The translations under genes and the position numbers were made by a program. This document shows, one piece after another, positions 36,303 to 44,804 of a stretch of DNA of 64,000 nucleotides (position 1 is the first letter of the stretch; every line of letters begins with the position of its first letter). The DNA is taken from NCBI GenBank assembly GCA_050012495.1, contig JBEKHB010000009.1, forward strand, positions 1-64,000, given 5' to 3'. This DNA comes from BOG-1155 sp050012495. GTDB lineage: Bacteria; Desulfobacterota; Syntrophorhabdia; Syntrophorhabdales; WCHB1-27. The notes beneath the pieces were generated by a model. That model did no database searches and had not been told where the DNA came from. It saw only the letters and a program-made list of their open reading frames with translations.

Positions 36303-37765
36303 GAAACAAGAAATGGTATGTTATTGTGGGGCTGCTGATTGTTGCGGCGGCCGTCTCTCTGTATATGAAAGGGCAGCCGCCCGGCCCCGGGATAGCCGTC
36401 CCGCAGGCGACCGTGAATCCTCCGCCGGTCACGTTTGAGAAAGGCCTCCCTTCCCTCAGCGCGCTTGTAAAGGAGACAAAGCCGAGCGTTGTCAACGTCA
36501 GCACTACGACCGTGGTGAAAGGCGTGGGCCTGCCGGGCCGGTTCGGCAACCCATTCAAGGATTTTTTCGGCAACGATGATATTTTCGAAAAGTTCTTCGG
36601 GAATGAGCAGACCAGGGAATTCAAGCAGAGGAGCCTCGGCTCCGGCGTGATCATCGACAAAGAAGGCTATATTCTGACCAATAACCATGTGGTGGAAAAA
36701 GCGACAAGTATCAAGGTGAAGTTGAGCGACGGCAAGGAGTATGACGCGAAGGTCATAGGGAAGGACGCGAAGACGGATATCGCCCTCATCAAGGTAAATG
36801 TGAAAAGCAGTCTGCCCGTCGCCGTTTTGGGAGACTCGGATAAGCTCGAGGTGGGAGACTGGGTCATGGCAATAGGCAACCCCTACGGCCTTGACCACAC
36901 CGTTACCGCGGGGATAGTGAGCGCAAAGGGACGGGTTATAGGCCAGGGACCCTATGATGATTTTATCCAGACGGACGCATCCATAAACCCGGGCAACAGC
37001 GGCGGACCGCTCTTCAACCTGAGGGGAGAAGTGGTGGGGATCAACACGGCCATTATCTCCGGCGGTCAGGGCATAGGATTTGCTATACCTGTCAATATGG
37101 CAAAGGCCCTCCTTCCTCAGTTGAAGTCGAACGGGAAGATCGTGAGGGGATGGCTGGGGGTAGTGATCCAGAAGGTGACGCCCGAACTGGCGAAAAGCTT
37201 CGGGCTCAAGGAATTGGAAGGCGCCCTCGTTTCGGATGTGATGGAGGACAGCCCGGCGGCGAAGGCCGGCATAAGAAGGGGCGATGTGATTGTTTCCTTT
37301 GATGGAAAGCCGATAAAGGAGATCGACCAGTTGCCGAGGATCGTCGCCGCCACGCCGGTCGGCAGGGAGGTCAGAATAAGGCTGATGAGGGACGGCTCTT
37401 CTGTCGAGGTCGACGTCACGATCACCGAAGGCAAGGAAGAAACACGGGAGGCCGCGAACACGGGGCCTGACGTGGATAAGAATTATGGCCTGGTGGTCCA
37501 AAACGTCACACCCGAAATCGCACACCATCTTAACATCAAGGATACAAAAGGCGTGATAGTGACCGATATCCAGCAGGGAAGCCCTGCCGATGAAGCCGAC
37601 GTGAGGGCAGGCGACATTATCCGGGAGATAAACAGGAAGCCGGTCAGGAATGTCGACGAATTCAGGGAGATAGTGAGCAAGGTGCGGCCAAAAGAAGGCG
37701 TCGTTATGCTGGTAAAGAGGGAGAATATGACCTTCTACGCCGTCATAAAAGGCGGAAGGGGCTAA
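36299..37765 (+). CDS. HtrA/DegP-type periplasmic serine protease
   Basis: A 488-residue protein. The ATG at 36299 overlaps the kinase stop (ATGA); earlier in-frame ATGs lie within the kinase. An N-terminal membrane/signal helix (about 7-24) is followed by the protease domain with His130 (TNNHVV), Asp160 (TDIALIKV) and Ser234 (GNSGGPL), spaced as in DegP, and two PDZ domains (about 285-375 and 395-485). It degrades or refolds damaged envelope proteins. Coupling to the two-component genes indicates stress control. Confidence 0.95.
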   Translation: MRNKKWYVIVGLLIVAAAVSLYMKGQPPGPGIAVPQATVNPPPVTFEKGLPSLSALVKETKPSVVNVSTTTVVKGVGLPGRFGNPFKDFFGNDDIFEKFFGNEQTREFKQRSLGSGVIIDKEGYILTNNHVVEKATSIKVKLSDGKEYDAKVIGKDAKTDIALIKVNVKSSLPVAVLGDSDKLEVGDWVMAIGNPYGLDHTVTAGIVSAKGRVIGQGPYDDFIQTDASINPGNSGGPLFNLRGEVVGINTAIISGGQGIGFAIPVNMAKALLPQLKSNGKIVRGWLGVVIQKVTPELAKSFGLKELEGALVSDVMEDSPAAKAGIRRGDVIVSFDGKPIKEIDQLPRIVAATPVGREVRIRLMRDGSSVEVDVTITEGKEETREAANTGPDVDKNYGLVVQNVTPEIAHHLNIKDTKGVIVTDIQQGSPADEADVRAGDIIREINRKPVRNVDEFREIVSKVRPKEGVVMLVKRENMTFYAVIKGGRG

Positions 37766-37803
37766 CGGGGAAGGGCTCAAGAAAACGGGGGTAAAAGGGG
37801 CGT

Positions 37804-39012
37804 ATGCCTGTATTTGAATGGGAAGGCAGGAATCAGCAGGGCGATGTCAAAAAGGGCATTCTCAGCGCCCCGTCGACCGAGCAGCTCAGAGCACTTGTCA
37901 GAAAGGACGGCATTTTCCTCACTCATGCCGCTAAGAGAGCGGGTGTGCCGGCAAAGTCGCACCATGGCTTGCACAGGAGGGTGAAACGGGCGCAGATCGG
38001 CATTTTTACGCGCCAGTTGTCGACGATGATCAACTCGGGCCTGCCGCTGGTCCAGTCTCTCGAGGCCTTGTCGTCCCAGCTTGAAAACGCTACCTTGAGG
38101 GGAATCACCGCGGCGATGAAAGAGAAGATAGAAGGCGGCGCCCGGTTCGCCGAGACGCTTCAGGACTACCCCAACTGCTTCGATGAGCTTTATGTGAACC
38201 TTGTCGTGGCAGGCGAGGAAGGGGGCATGCTCGACACCGTCCTGATGCGGCTCGCACACTACATCGAGAAGACGGAAAAGCTCAGGAGGAAGGTGAAAAC
38301 CGCGCTTATTTATCCGTCAAGCATCATCGTGGTCGCCGTCGGCGTCGTGCTTGTTCTGCTGCTTTTCGTGATCCCCGTTTTCCAGCGTATGTTTGCAGGC
38401 TTCGGAAAGGCGCTGCCTCTACCTACCCAGATAGTGATAGGCTTGAGCGCGTTCGTCAGGGCCAGCATCTTCTACATCGCCGCAGCCGTCGCGGCAGGGG
38501 CTTTCGCCCTGAAAAAATATTACGGGACGGACAACGGCAGGAGGAGAATCGACCGGCTGGTCCTGAAGATACCGGTCATCGGGATCCTCCTGCAGAAGGC
38601 ATCGGTTGCCCGGGTGACGAGGACCCTGGGAACTCTTCTGACAAGCGGTGTATCGATCCTCGAAAGCCTGACGATCGTGGCGAAAACGGCGGGCAACAGG
38701 ATCATCGAGGAGTCGCTCATCACGGCGCGGGCGGACATCAGCTCAGGCAAGAGCATATCCGAACCGTTAAAGGAGAGCGGTGTTTTTCCCCCTATGACCA
38801 TTCAAATGATCCAGGTAGGCGAGGCGACGGGCGCGCTCGACACCATGCTCAACAAGATCGCCGACTTCTACGAGGAAGACGTGGACAATATGGTCACAAA
38901 TCTCACGTCCCTGCTTGAGCCCGCCATTATGGTGGTCCTCGGGGTGGTGCTTGGCGGGCTGATCATTGCTATGTACCTTCCTATATTCCAGTTGGGGACG
39001 GTGGTGGGCTAG
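37804..39012 (+). CDS. GspF/PilC-family inner-membrane protein
   Basis: A 402-residue protein with the type II secretion/type IV pilus platform layout. The N-terminus is FEWEGRNQQGDVKKGILSAPS. Two GspF repeats follow (about 68-190 and 270-395) with FTRQLSTMINSGLPLVQSLE and GEEGGMLDTVL / GEATGALDTML, and three membrane helices. No other secretion or pilus gene is in the window, so it is an isolated component or the rest lies elsewhere. It starts 38 bp after htrA. Confidence 0.9.
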   Translation: MPVFEWEGRNQQGDVKKGILSAPSTEQLRALVRKDGIFLTHAAKRAGVPAKSHHGLHRRVKRAQIGIFTRQLSTMINSGLPLVQSLEALSSQLENATLRGITAAMKEKIEGGARFAETLQDYPNCFDELYVNLVVAGEEGGMLDTVLMRLAHYIEKTEKLRRKVKTALIYPSSIIVVAVGVVLVLLLFVIPVFQRMFAGFGKALPLPTQIVIGLSAFVRASIFYIAAAVAAGAFALKKYYGTDNGRRRIDRLVLKIPVIGILLQKASVARVTRTLGTLLTSGVSILESLTIVAKTAGNRIIEESLITARADISSGKSISEPLKESGVFPPMTIQMIQVGEATGALDTMLNKIADFYEEDVDNMVTNLTSLLEPAIMVVLGVVLGGLIIAMYLPIFQLGTVVG

Positions 39013-39064
39013 AGGCAGGGGCGGCCGGGCGCCCCTGGTGAACTGCCGGTCGGCCGGGCCACAC

Positions 39065-39103
39065 AAAAAAGGCGGGCCGGACCTTCAACAAGGTCCGGCC
39101 CGC
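39065..39103 (-). terminator. intrinsic terminator for the minus-strand FAD/Fe-S cassette
   Basis: A 14-bp perfect stem (39072-39085 with 39090-39103) and a 4-nt loop. Read on the minus strand, it is followed by a run of six T. It lies 62 bp beyond the stop of the FAD oxidase gene. The stem could also stop transcripts from gspF on the other side. Confidence 0.85.
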
Positions 39104-39164
39104 GGTTGCGTGGCTTCAGATGGGCGTCTCCTCCATTCCGGCGAGGGCGGCCGTTCTTACGCGC

Positions 39165-40775
39165 TTACCATTTCGGCATGGGCAGCTCTTTCGGGCTTTC
39201 CCAATCCTTCATCTTCTTCATCCACGGCGCCCTTTCCACAAATTCGTCATGCGCCAGCGGTACGGGCGGATGGCATACCCATAGGGGATCGAACTCGTCC
39301 TTCACCTTGAGCATGAACAGGTGGTAGTTCGGCCCGTACTTCGGTCCTGTCAGGTACATAGGCTGGTGAGGTCCGAGGAGCGACGTATAAAACCGCTCCT
39401 TGATGTTCATCTTCGACGTATCGACATAGAACTGGTCGACCCCCGAGGTGTCCTCGTCCTGGTCCCAATAAATGAGGAATTCCGAGTAGCCCTGATGACC
39501 CATCTCGAAGCTCTGGAACCATCCGGGGTCGCCGTAGTCCGGCATCAACGGCGGTGTGTAGCCCTTCTTCACCCGCGCGTAGCTCTCGCCGTGGACCGTC
39601 GCCTGAGACATGGACTCGATGATGTAGTCCACCGACATATAGGAGCCGGTCATGAGCCACATACCCGCCGAGTCCGCGTTCTTGAGCCATGACTCATCCG
39701 TCGGCTTGGTCGGTCTCGGTATGCCGCCGAGCTCGGTCATGATGTCGGTGACCACCCTTTCGTCGTACTCCATCTGCTCCTCCGAGGTAAAGCCGATGAG
39801 CAGCACCCGCAGGATGAAGAAATTCTTGATCGTGTCCTCGTTTTCCTTGCCCCAGAGGTCCCAGAACTCTTCCTTGCACTCCGCCTTGGCGAGCGCCCTC
39901 CAGAAGAGGGGCACCTTCGTCACGGCGCCGCCGACCTCCGCATGCCCTATGGCGAGCATGCCCTTCACCTGGGCCTCTTTCGTCGGCATCTGGAAGTTGA
40001 TCCATTTCACGCGCTTCTCAGGCAGCTTGAGGCCCGTATTCGGCGCAATGCCCGTCGGCTCAAGCCTCTCCGGCTGGAAGGGCAGCACCTTCACCGCCAT
40101 CTTCGTGACGATGCCGAGGCACCCCCGGAGTCCGGTAAATCCCCTGAGCAACCCCCTCAGGTCAGGGCCGGGACCGTCGCCCCAGAAAGGGTCGTCTCCC
40201 ACGGCCAAAGAACCCATCCGCACGAGCTCTCCATCAGGCAGGACAAGCTCGGTGCCGAGTATCCTCCGGTGGGGCAGCCCTACCCTGTGGGACAGGGGCG
40301 ACCAGCCGTCGCCTATCAGGTTCGCGATGACGGAGGCCTGCGCGCCGCCGCCGCCGATAATGCCGTAGCCGCCGTGCTTGAACGCCTCTTCCTGAAACGG
40401 CGAATAGATGACGCCCGTGCCGACTACCGCATAGAGGTGTTTCTCGTCGATCTCATAGTCATTCAGACGCTTCAGGTCGATGAGGAGCTCATTCTCCACG
40501 TGGCAGTGGGAGCGCGGTCCGTAAAAGCCGGTGCTGTAAGGCACATAGGGCACCTTGTAGCGGTTGCAGATCCTGACGATCCTCTGCACCTCTTCCGTGT
40601 TCCGGGGCAGGATAACGATCTGGGGGATCGTCGTCATTACCCTCTCGTAGCCGCATCCGGCCTCATAGCCTCCGGGTCCCGACCTGTATCCTTCACAGAT
40701 GGCAGGGTCATCGGATATATATTTTTCGCCTACCACCGCTTCCAATGCATTGTATGTTTCTTTCGATATAGGCAT
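39165..40775 (-). CDS. FAD-linked oxidase, cassette B subunit 2
   Basis: A 536-residue VAO-type flavoprotein; the ATG whose complement ends at 40775 has AAGGAGG before it. The FAD domain shows YSTGFYGPRSHCHVE, GIIGGGGAQAS and GDGPGPDLRGLLRG. The C-terminal part is the FAD-oxidase-C fold. It is homologous to 30550-32139 of cassette A. It follows the Fe-S gene after a 78-bp gap that contains a hairpin, and ends at an intrinsic terminator. The substrate is unknown. Confidence 0.85.
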   Translation of the reverse strand: MPISKETYNALEAVVGEKYISDDPAICEGYRSGPGGYEAGCGYERVMTTIPQIVILPRNTEEVQRIVRICNRYKVPYVPYSTGFYGPRSHCHVENELLIDLKRLNDYEIDEKHLYAVVGTGVIYSPFQEEAFKHGGYGIIGGGGAQASVIANLIGDGWSPLSHRVGLPHRRILGTELVLPDGELVRMGSLAVGDDPFWGDGPGPDLRGLLRGFTGLRGCLGIVTKMAVKVLPFQPERLEPTGIAPNTGLKLPEKRVKWINFQMPTKEAQVKGMLAIGHAEVGGAVTKVPLFWRALAKAECKEEFWDLWGKENEDTIKNFFILRVLLIGFTSEEQMEYDERVVTDIMTELGGIPRPTKPTDESWLKNADSAGMWLMTGSYMSVDYIIESMSQATVHGESYARVKKGYTPPLMPDYGDPGWFQSFEMGHQGYSEFLIYWDQDEDTSGVDQFYVDTSKMNIKERFYTSLLGPHQPMYLTGPKYGPNYHLFMLKVKDEFDPLWVCHPPVPLAHDEFVERAPWMKKMKDWESPKELPMPKW

Positions 40776-40801
40776 GCGTCCCTCCTTGGGATAAATCTGG
40801 A

Positions 40802-40848
40802 GGGGGGACACCCCTCCGAAGAACAAGGGGCGAGAGGAGTGTCCCCCC
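40802..40848 (-). promoter_or_regulatory. intercistronic hairpin between Fe-S and FAD genes
   Basis: 10-bp arms GGGGGGACAC and GTGTCCCCCC (40802-40811, 40839-40848), with a CCCC/GGGG inner stem in the 27-nt centre. It is not followed by T on the minus strand, so it may be a processing or stability element that sets the ratio of the two proteins. Confidence 0.5.
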
Positions 40849-40853
40849 AACCG

Positions 40854-42164
40854 TTACATCGAAGCAAGAATAACTTCCGAGATATCCATCACCTTCACGG
40901 CGTCGCCGTTCTCCCTCACCGCCTGGCCGAAATTATTCTTACACCAGGGGCACGCGGAGACGAGCACCTCGGCGCCCACTTCCCTCACCTCTTCCAACCG
41001 CAGCTTCGCGGAGGAGTCCGCCAGGTCCGGGAACGCAGCCTTTGTCCCACGCCCGGCGGCGCAGCAGAAGGCGTTTTCCCTTATACGGGGCATTTCCACT
41101 ACCTGAGCGCCGGGGATAGCGCCAAGCAGGTTCCTCGGCTGCGCATAGAGTCCGGTGGTCCCGCGGCGCCTTTTCAGCCGGGGCTCGACCATGCCCATCC
41201 AGCCCCTTGTCCCTTTCCAGGGGGTCCAGGGGTCGGCCAGCCTGCTTATGCCGCATGAATCATGGTACGTCATCCTGGTATCCTGCGGCTTCGTGAGCTT
41301 CAGCTTACCGGCAATGAGCGCCTCATCCGCGTATTCCACGAGATGGACGACGTCGAAGCCCAGTTGGCTGGTCGGGATATCGAGCATCTTCGGATAATCG
41401 ACCTTCCACGTCCTGTAACACTCGGCGCAGGCGGTGACGAGCCTTTTCGCCCCGGTCGCCCTGACCATCTCCATATTGGTCTTCGCGATCTTCCGCGCCT
41501 GGTCGATCATACCGACCGAATAGACCATGTTGCCGCAGCACCGCTCATCGGACAACATCATGAAAGGCGTGCCCGAGCCGTTCAATATCCGCGCGGTCGC
41601 CTGGGCGATCTCGGGGTTCCGGTACGATGCGGAGCAGCCGGCGAAGTAGAGCGTCTCTGCCTTGTCGGCCACCTTTATGCCTTTGGTGATCCATTTTTTC
41701 CGGTTCGCGGGCGGCGCTCCAAAGTGATTGTGTACGCTCGCGATGTTATCCGCCACCTTCTTATGCGCGGGCATAGGGCCGGCGCCGTCCTTAACGGCCC
41801 TTATCCTTAAGGCCTCAAGGGTCAGCTCTATCTCGAGATCGAGGTTCCTCTTGCAGCCCACGTCGCATGCGCCGCAGAGGGGGTCGGCATAGATGATCTC
41901 GAGCAGCTTGGGCGTCCACTGAAGCTTTCCCTCGAGTACGGCAAGCCCGATCCTGCACTTGCCGAAGGCGCCGTACGCATCAAAATCATTCCACACATTG
42001 CTGGGACATCTCGTGCTGAACCGCACGCCGGGCATGTAGGTGTGCTCTACCCAGTAGCATCCCTTGCACTTGATGCAGCGGCTCATGTCATAGGCAAAAT
42101 TGCTCAAATCGGTCACATCCAGGGCGACCGGCTTTTTCGGTGTGTCAAAGCGATCTTTTGGCAT
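40854..42164 (-). CDS. CCG-domain Fe-S electron-transfer protein, cassette B
   Basis: A 436-residue relative of GlcF/HdrD. Two ATGs are adjacent after AAGGAGGAT; the one ending at 42164 has the better spacing. The N-terminal clusters are CIKCKGCYWVEH and CGACDVGCK. The CCG domains show CCGNMVYSVG, HDSCGISRL, CCAAGRGTKAA and ACPWCKNNFG. The second CCG reads C-C-A rather than C-C-G. It lies between two FAD genes exactly as in cassette A and should collect their electrons. Confidence 0.86.
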   Translation of the reverse strand: MPKDRFDTPKKPVALDVTDLSNFAYDMSRCIKCKGCYWVEHTYMPGVRFSTRCPSNVWNDFDAYGAFGKCRIGLAVLEGKLQWTPKLLEIIYADPLCGACDVGCKRNLDLEIELTLEALRIRAVKDGAGPMPAHKKVADNIASVHNHFGAPPANRKKWITKGIKVADKAETLYFAGCSASYRNPEIAQATARILNGSGTPFMMLSDERCCGNMVYSVGMIDQARKIAKTNMEMVRATGAKRLVTACAECYRTWKVDYPKMLDIPTSQLGFDVVHLVEYADEALIAGKLKLTKPQDTRMTYHDSCGISRLADPWTPWKGTRGWMGMVEPRLKRRRGTTGLYAQPRNLLGAIPGAQVVEMPRIRENAFCCAAGRGTKAAFPDLADSSAKLRLEEVREVGAEVLVSACPWCKNNFGQAVRENGDAVKVMDISEVILASM

Positions 42165-42174
42165 CATATCCTCC

Positions 42175-43632
42175 TTAGAAACAGAGATTTCCGGGGTTCA
42201 GGACATTCTTCGGATCGAAGACTTTCTTTACCCGCTTCAGGGCCGTCGTATAGCCCGCGGCTCTCTCGTATACCATCGAGGCCAGCTCCCCGTAAGGTCT
42301 CGAGAAAAATGCCCCTTCATTCATCAGGACCTTCGCCGCCTCCCGATAAAGACCCGCAATCGCGGCCTTTTCGTCTGCATCGTCCGGGTCGTGGAAGAAC
42401 GTGAACTCCACGTGAGCCGCGCGGTTGTGCTCTATGGGCTGGATATACATGCCGATGTCGGCCATGGGATAGCCGTATCTCGCCGCTACCTCTTCCACTA
42501 TGTCAACATACACAGGCGTGGAAACCGGTCTCGCGATAAAGAACAGGCTCTGGGCTCCGCCTTTCCATGCGTTTTTCCAGTAGGTTTTCTCCGCGGGCCA
42601 TGGTTTGCGCAGCAGCGACAAGAGCTTACGACCCACGCCGGGGAAACCGGGAAGGTTGTCGGTGAGCTTGATCTTCTGGAACTCGTTCCTCATGACCTCT
42701 TTGAGGAACCGCTCTTCGTACGCCACCTTCTCTTCCGGCCTGCGCATAAGTCCGCTGATCACCATGATGAGCGACCACGGCGGCAGTGTCAGCCGCAGCT
42801 TCTCAAAGTCGTCCGGCCAATTCTCTGCAAGGATGGCGGCCAGGTCCACGTTGTTCAGGAGGACGACTTCCTGCCCTATTCTCCTCGGCAACACCCTGTA
42901 CAGGAAGTCCTGCACATAGGCAAGGTCGTCAACCGGCGCGCAGTAAATCTTGTCAATCTTCGTCGCAAACTCGCTCTTCAGGTTCATCCAGGTCACGATG
43001 CCCATGGTACCCTGCGCCCCCTGGAGGAAGCGATAGAAATCGAGACCGGGACCGGAAGGGTTCGCTCCCTTTGACTTTGAGTCGGGATAACCGTTCACGC
43101 TTGCCGATCCGAGCCTGAAGACCTCACCCGTCGGCCAGACAAGCTCGAAGCTCTGCGTCGGCTCGCCATAGTCGTAGACGGTGTTTGTGGGCACTTCCCG
43201 CTCCAGGTAATCGGTGAGCACCGAGCGGTTCGCCGGCGGCAACAGGGGCATGATCATCCTCATGCCTTTCTTCTCCAGCTCTTTCGTAAGCTGCCCCCAG
43301 GTAACGCCCGGCTCGATCCTCACCCTCCGGTTGTAATCGTCGACCTCAAAGATCTTGTTCATCCTGGTCAGGTCTACGACGACTCCGCCCTGCTTCGGTA
43401 TCGTACAACCGTAGAAATGGACTCCCGAGCTGACAGGGATCAAGGGAATGTCGTGCTCGTTAGCCCACTTCACGACGGCCCCGACTTCCTCGGCGTTTTT
43501 CGGCTGCACGACAAGATCGGGCATTGCCGGAGGAACCAGGCTGTGGTCGCGCGCATACTTGGCCAGCGTCTCTTTCGCGTCGCTTATGTTCTGCTTGCCC
43601 ACGATTTTTTCCAACTGCTTCTTGTTTTGCAT
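42175..43632 (-). CDS. FAD-linked oxidase, cassette B subunit 1
   Basis: A 485-residue VAO/GlcD-like flavoprotein with a good GGGGGT site before the ATG. The FAD domain has PVSSGVHFYG and FLQGAQGTMGIVTW; the C-terminus reads GAFFSRPYGE...FDPKNVLNPGNLCF. These blocks are nearly identical to the first subunit of cassette A, in the same gene order. It is the first gene of the cassette, 10 bp before the Fe-S gene, and lies downstream of an IclR regulator on the same strand. Confidence 0.86.
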   Translation of the reverse strand: MQNKKQLEKIVGKQNISDAKETLAKYARDHSLVPPAMPDLVVQPKNAEEVGAVVKWANEHDIPLIPVSSGVHFYGCTIPKQGGVVVDLTRMNKIFEVDDYNRRVRIEPGVTWGQLTKELEKKGMRMIMPLLPPANRSVLTDYLEREVPTNTVYDYGEPTQSFELVWPTGEVFRLGSASVNGYPDSKSKGANPSGPGLDFYRFLQGAQGTMGIVTWMNLKSEFATKIDKIYCAPVDDLAYVQDFLYRVLPRRIGQEVVLLNNVDLAAILAENWPDDFEKLRLTLPPWSLIMVISGLMRRPEEKVAYEERFLKEVMRNEFQKIKLTDNLPGFPGVGRKLLSLLRKPWPAEKTYWKNAWKGGAQSLFFIARPVSTPVYVDIVEEVAARYGYPMADIGMYIQPIEHNRAAHVEFTFFHDPDDADEKAAIAGLYREAAKVLMNEGAFFSRPYGELASMVYERAAGYTTALKRVKKVFDPKNVLNPGNLCF

Positions 43633-43722
43633 AATACCCCCTTTCAGTAAATATAAGGTATACCGCTACGGTGCTTCATCCAATATGCTCCTTCCCGCGT
43701 GAATTAAGGTACCTATATTTGG

Positions 43723-43843
43723 GGCTCAGCGCCCCCTCCACCGGCAGAGCCGGATGGAGCCTCCCCCCTCACAAAAGCGTTTATCCCGCTGGCTCAGCGC
43801 CCCCTCCAGCGGCGCAAGCCGCATCGGCGCACCCGCTTGCGGG
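43723..43843. repeat. direct repeat with attached GC hairpins
   Basis: The 18-mer GGCTCAGCGCCCCCTCCA occurs at 43723-43740 and 43791-43808. Each copy is followed at once or within a base by a stem-loop: CCGGC-AGA-GCCGG (43741-43753) and GCGGC-GCAA-GCCGC (43809-43822). A third stem, CCCGC-TT-GCGGG, is at 43832-43843. The array ends 11 bp before the IclR stop codon and fills the gap to cassette B. Confidence 0.65.
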
Positions 43844-43853
43844 TCGTCCCTCC

Positions 43854-44675
43854 TCACCTCGCTTCGCTCGATCCGCATCCGGGAGGATCGACCGGGCCAT
43901 CGGGTGTGCCCGGATTCTCCGCCATGAGCGTCAGTTTCCTGCTGATCAACCGGGCCGCGTCCTTCATATGGAGGATTATGTCGGGCAACCGTTGGTCCTC
44001 CATAGAGCCGGCGAGACCGAAGATCGAAATCGCACCACAGGCGCGGCTGCCCCGGAACACGAGCACCGAGAGGCCCCGTACCCCCTTCCGGTACTCTTCA
44101 AGGTCGGTAGCGTACCCACGCTCCCGGGCCTGATCCACCTGACCCAGCAGGTCTCCGAGCCCGGTCACGCTGTGGTCCGTATATTTCGGTGGGGGATTCT
44201 CCCCCACAAGACGGGCAATATCCTCGTTTGTCATCTGAGTGAAAAAAATCTTCATCAGGGCGCCCGCATAGAGGGGGAAACGCGTGCCCACGGGGACCGT
44301 GATCTTCAGCTCTTTCTTCGGCTCGCTCACCTCGAGGACGCGGTACGTGTTCTCATGCTCCCGGGCCACCAGGATGACCGTCTCGTCCACCTGCTCCGCA
44401 AGTCTTTCGAGAAACGGCTTCGCCACAAAAGACAGCTCCATGCTCCTCAGGACATTCCTCGAAAATTCAAAAAGGGTGGTCCCCGGGACATATTTTTTTG
44501 TCATCCTGTCCTGTACAAGGAAACCCTCCTCTTCGAGCGCCTTGAGTATGCCTAGCGTCGTGCTTTTGACAATGGCGAGTCTGCGAGAGATGTCGCTCAC
44601 GCCCAGCGGCTCATTTGTCCGGGTGACCAACCTCAATATCTCGATTCCTTTTCTTAGTACGGGGGCATTATACAT
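43854..44675 (-). CDS. IclR-family regulator upstream of cassette B
   Basis: A 273-residue regulator. The winged helix (about 5-65) has PLGVSDISRRLAIVKSTTLGILKALEEEGF. The GAF-like effector domain (about 80-250) has GTRFPLYAGALMKIFF, FRGSRACGAISIFG and the ARLISRKL helix. IclR proteins sense aromatic or small organic acids. It is oriented like cassette B and most likely controls it. The last ten residues are Gly/Ser-rich and fall beside a repeat array, so the original C-terminus may have been altered. Confidence 0.88.
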   Translation of the reverse strand: MYNAPVLRKGIEILRLVTRTNEPLGVSDISRRLAIVKSTTLGILKALEEEGFLVQDRMTKKYVPGTTLFEFSRNVLRSMELSFVAKPFLERLAEQVDETVILVAREHENTYRVLEVSEPKKELKITVPVGTRFPLYAGALMKIFFTQMTNEDIARLVGENPPPKYTDHSVTGLGDLLGQVDQARERGYATDLEEYRKGVRGLSVLVFRGSRACGAISIFGLAGSMEDQRLPDIILHMKDAARLISRKLTLMAENPGTPDGPVDPPGCGSSEAR

Positions 44676-44691
44676 GTTTTCTATACAAATC

Positions 44692-44721
44692 TTTTTATCA
44701 TCATGGATAGGAGTCTGTCAA
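44692..44721 (-). promoter_or_regulatory. promoter of the IclR gene at 43854
   Basis: On the minus strand, TTGACA (44716-44721), an 18-bp spacer and TAAAAA (44692-44697). Between it and the start codon is TGTATAGAAAACATGTA (44671-44687), similar to a site before the other IclR gene. Confidence 0.5.
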
Positions 44722-44804
44722 GACAAAAAATATGTTAATAAATCATATTCTTGACTCACTCTCTTCCGGCGCGGCTCTCGCAGTATGATCGCTATAGAAA
44801 ACGC

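Noticed and set aside
36137..37780. 547-codon open frame on the minus strand
   Set aside because: Antisense to htrA, whose protein has an intact catalytic triad; no independent evidence for the antisense frame.
39942..41258. 438-codon open frame on the plus strand
   Set aside because: Antisense to the cassette B FAD and Fe-S genes, which have clear motifs.
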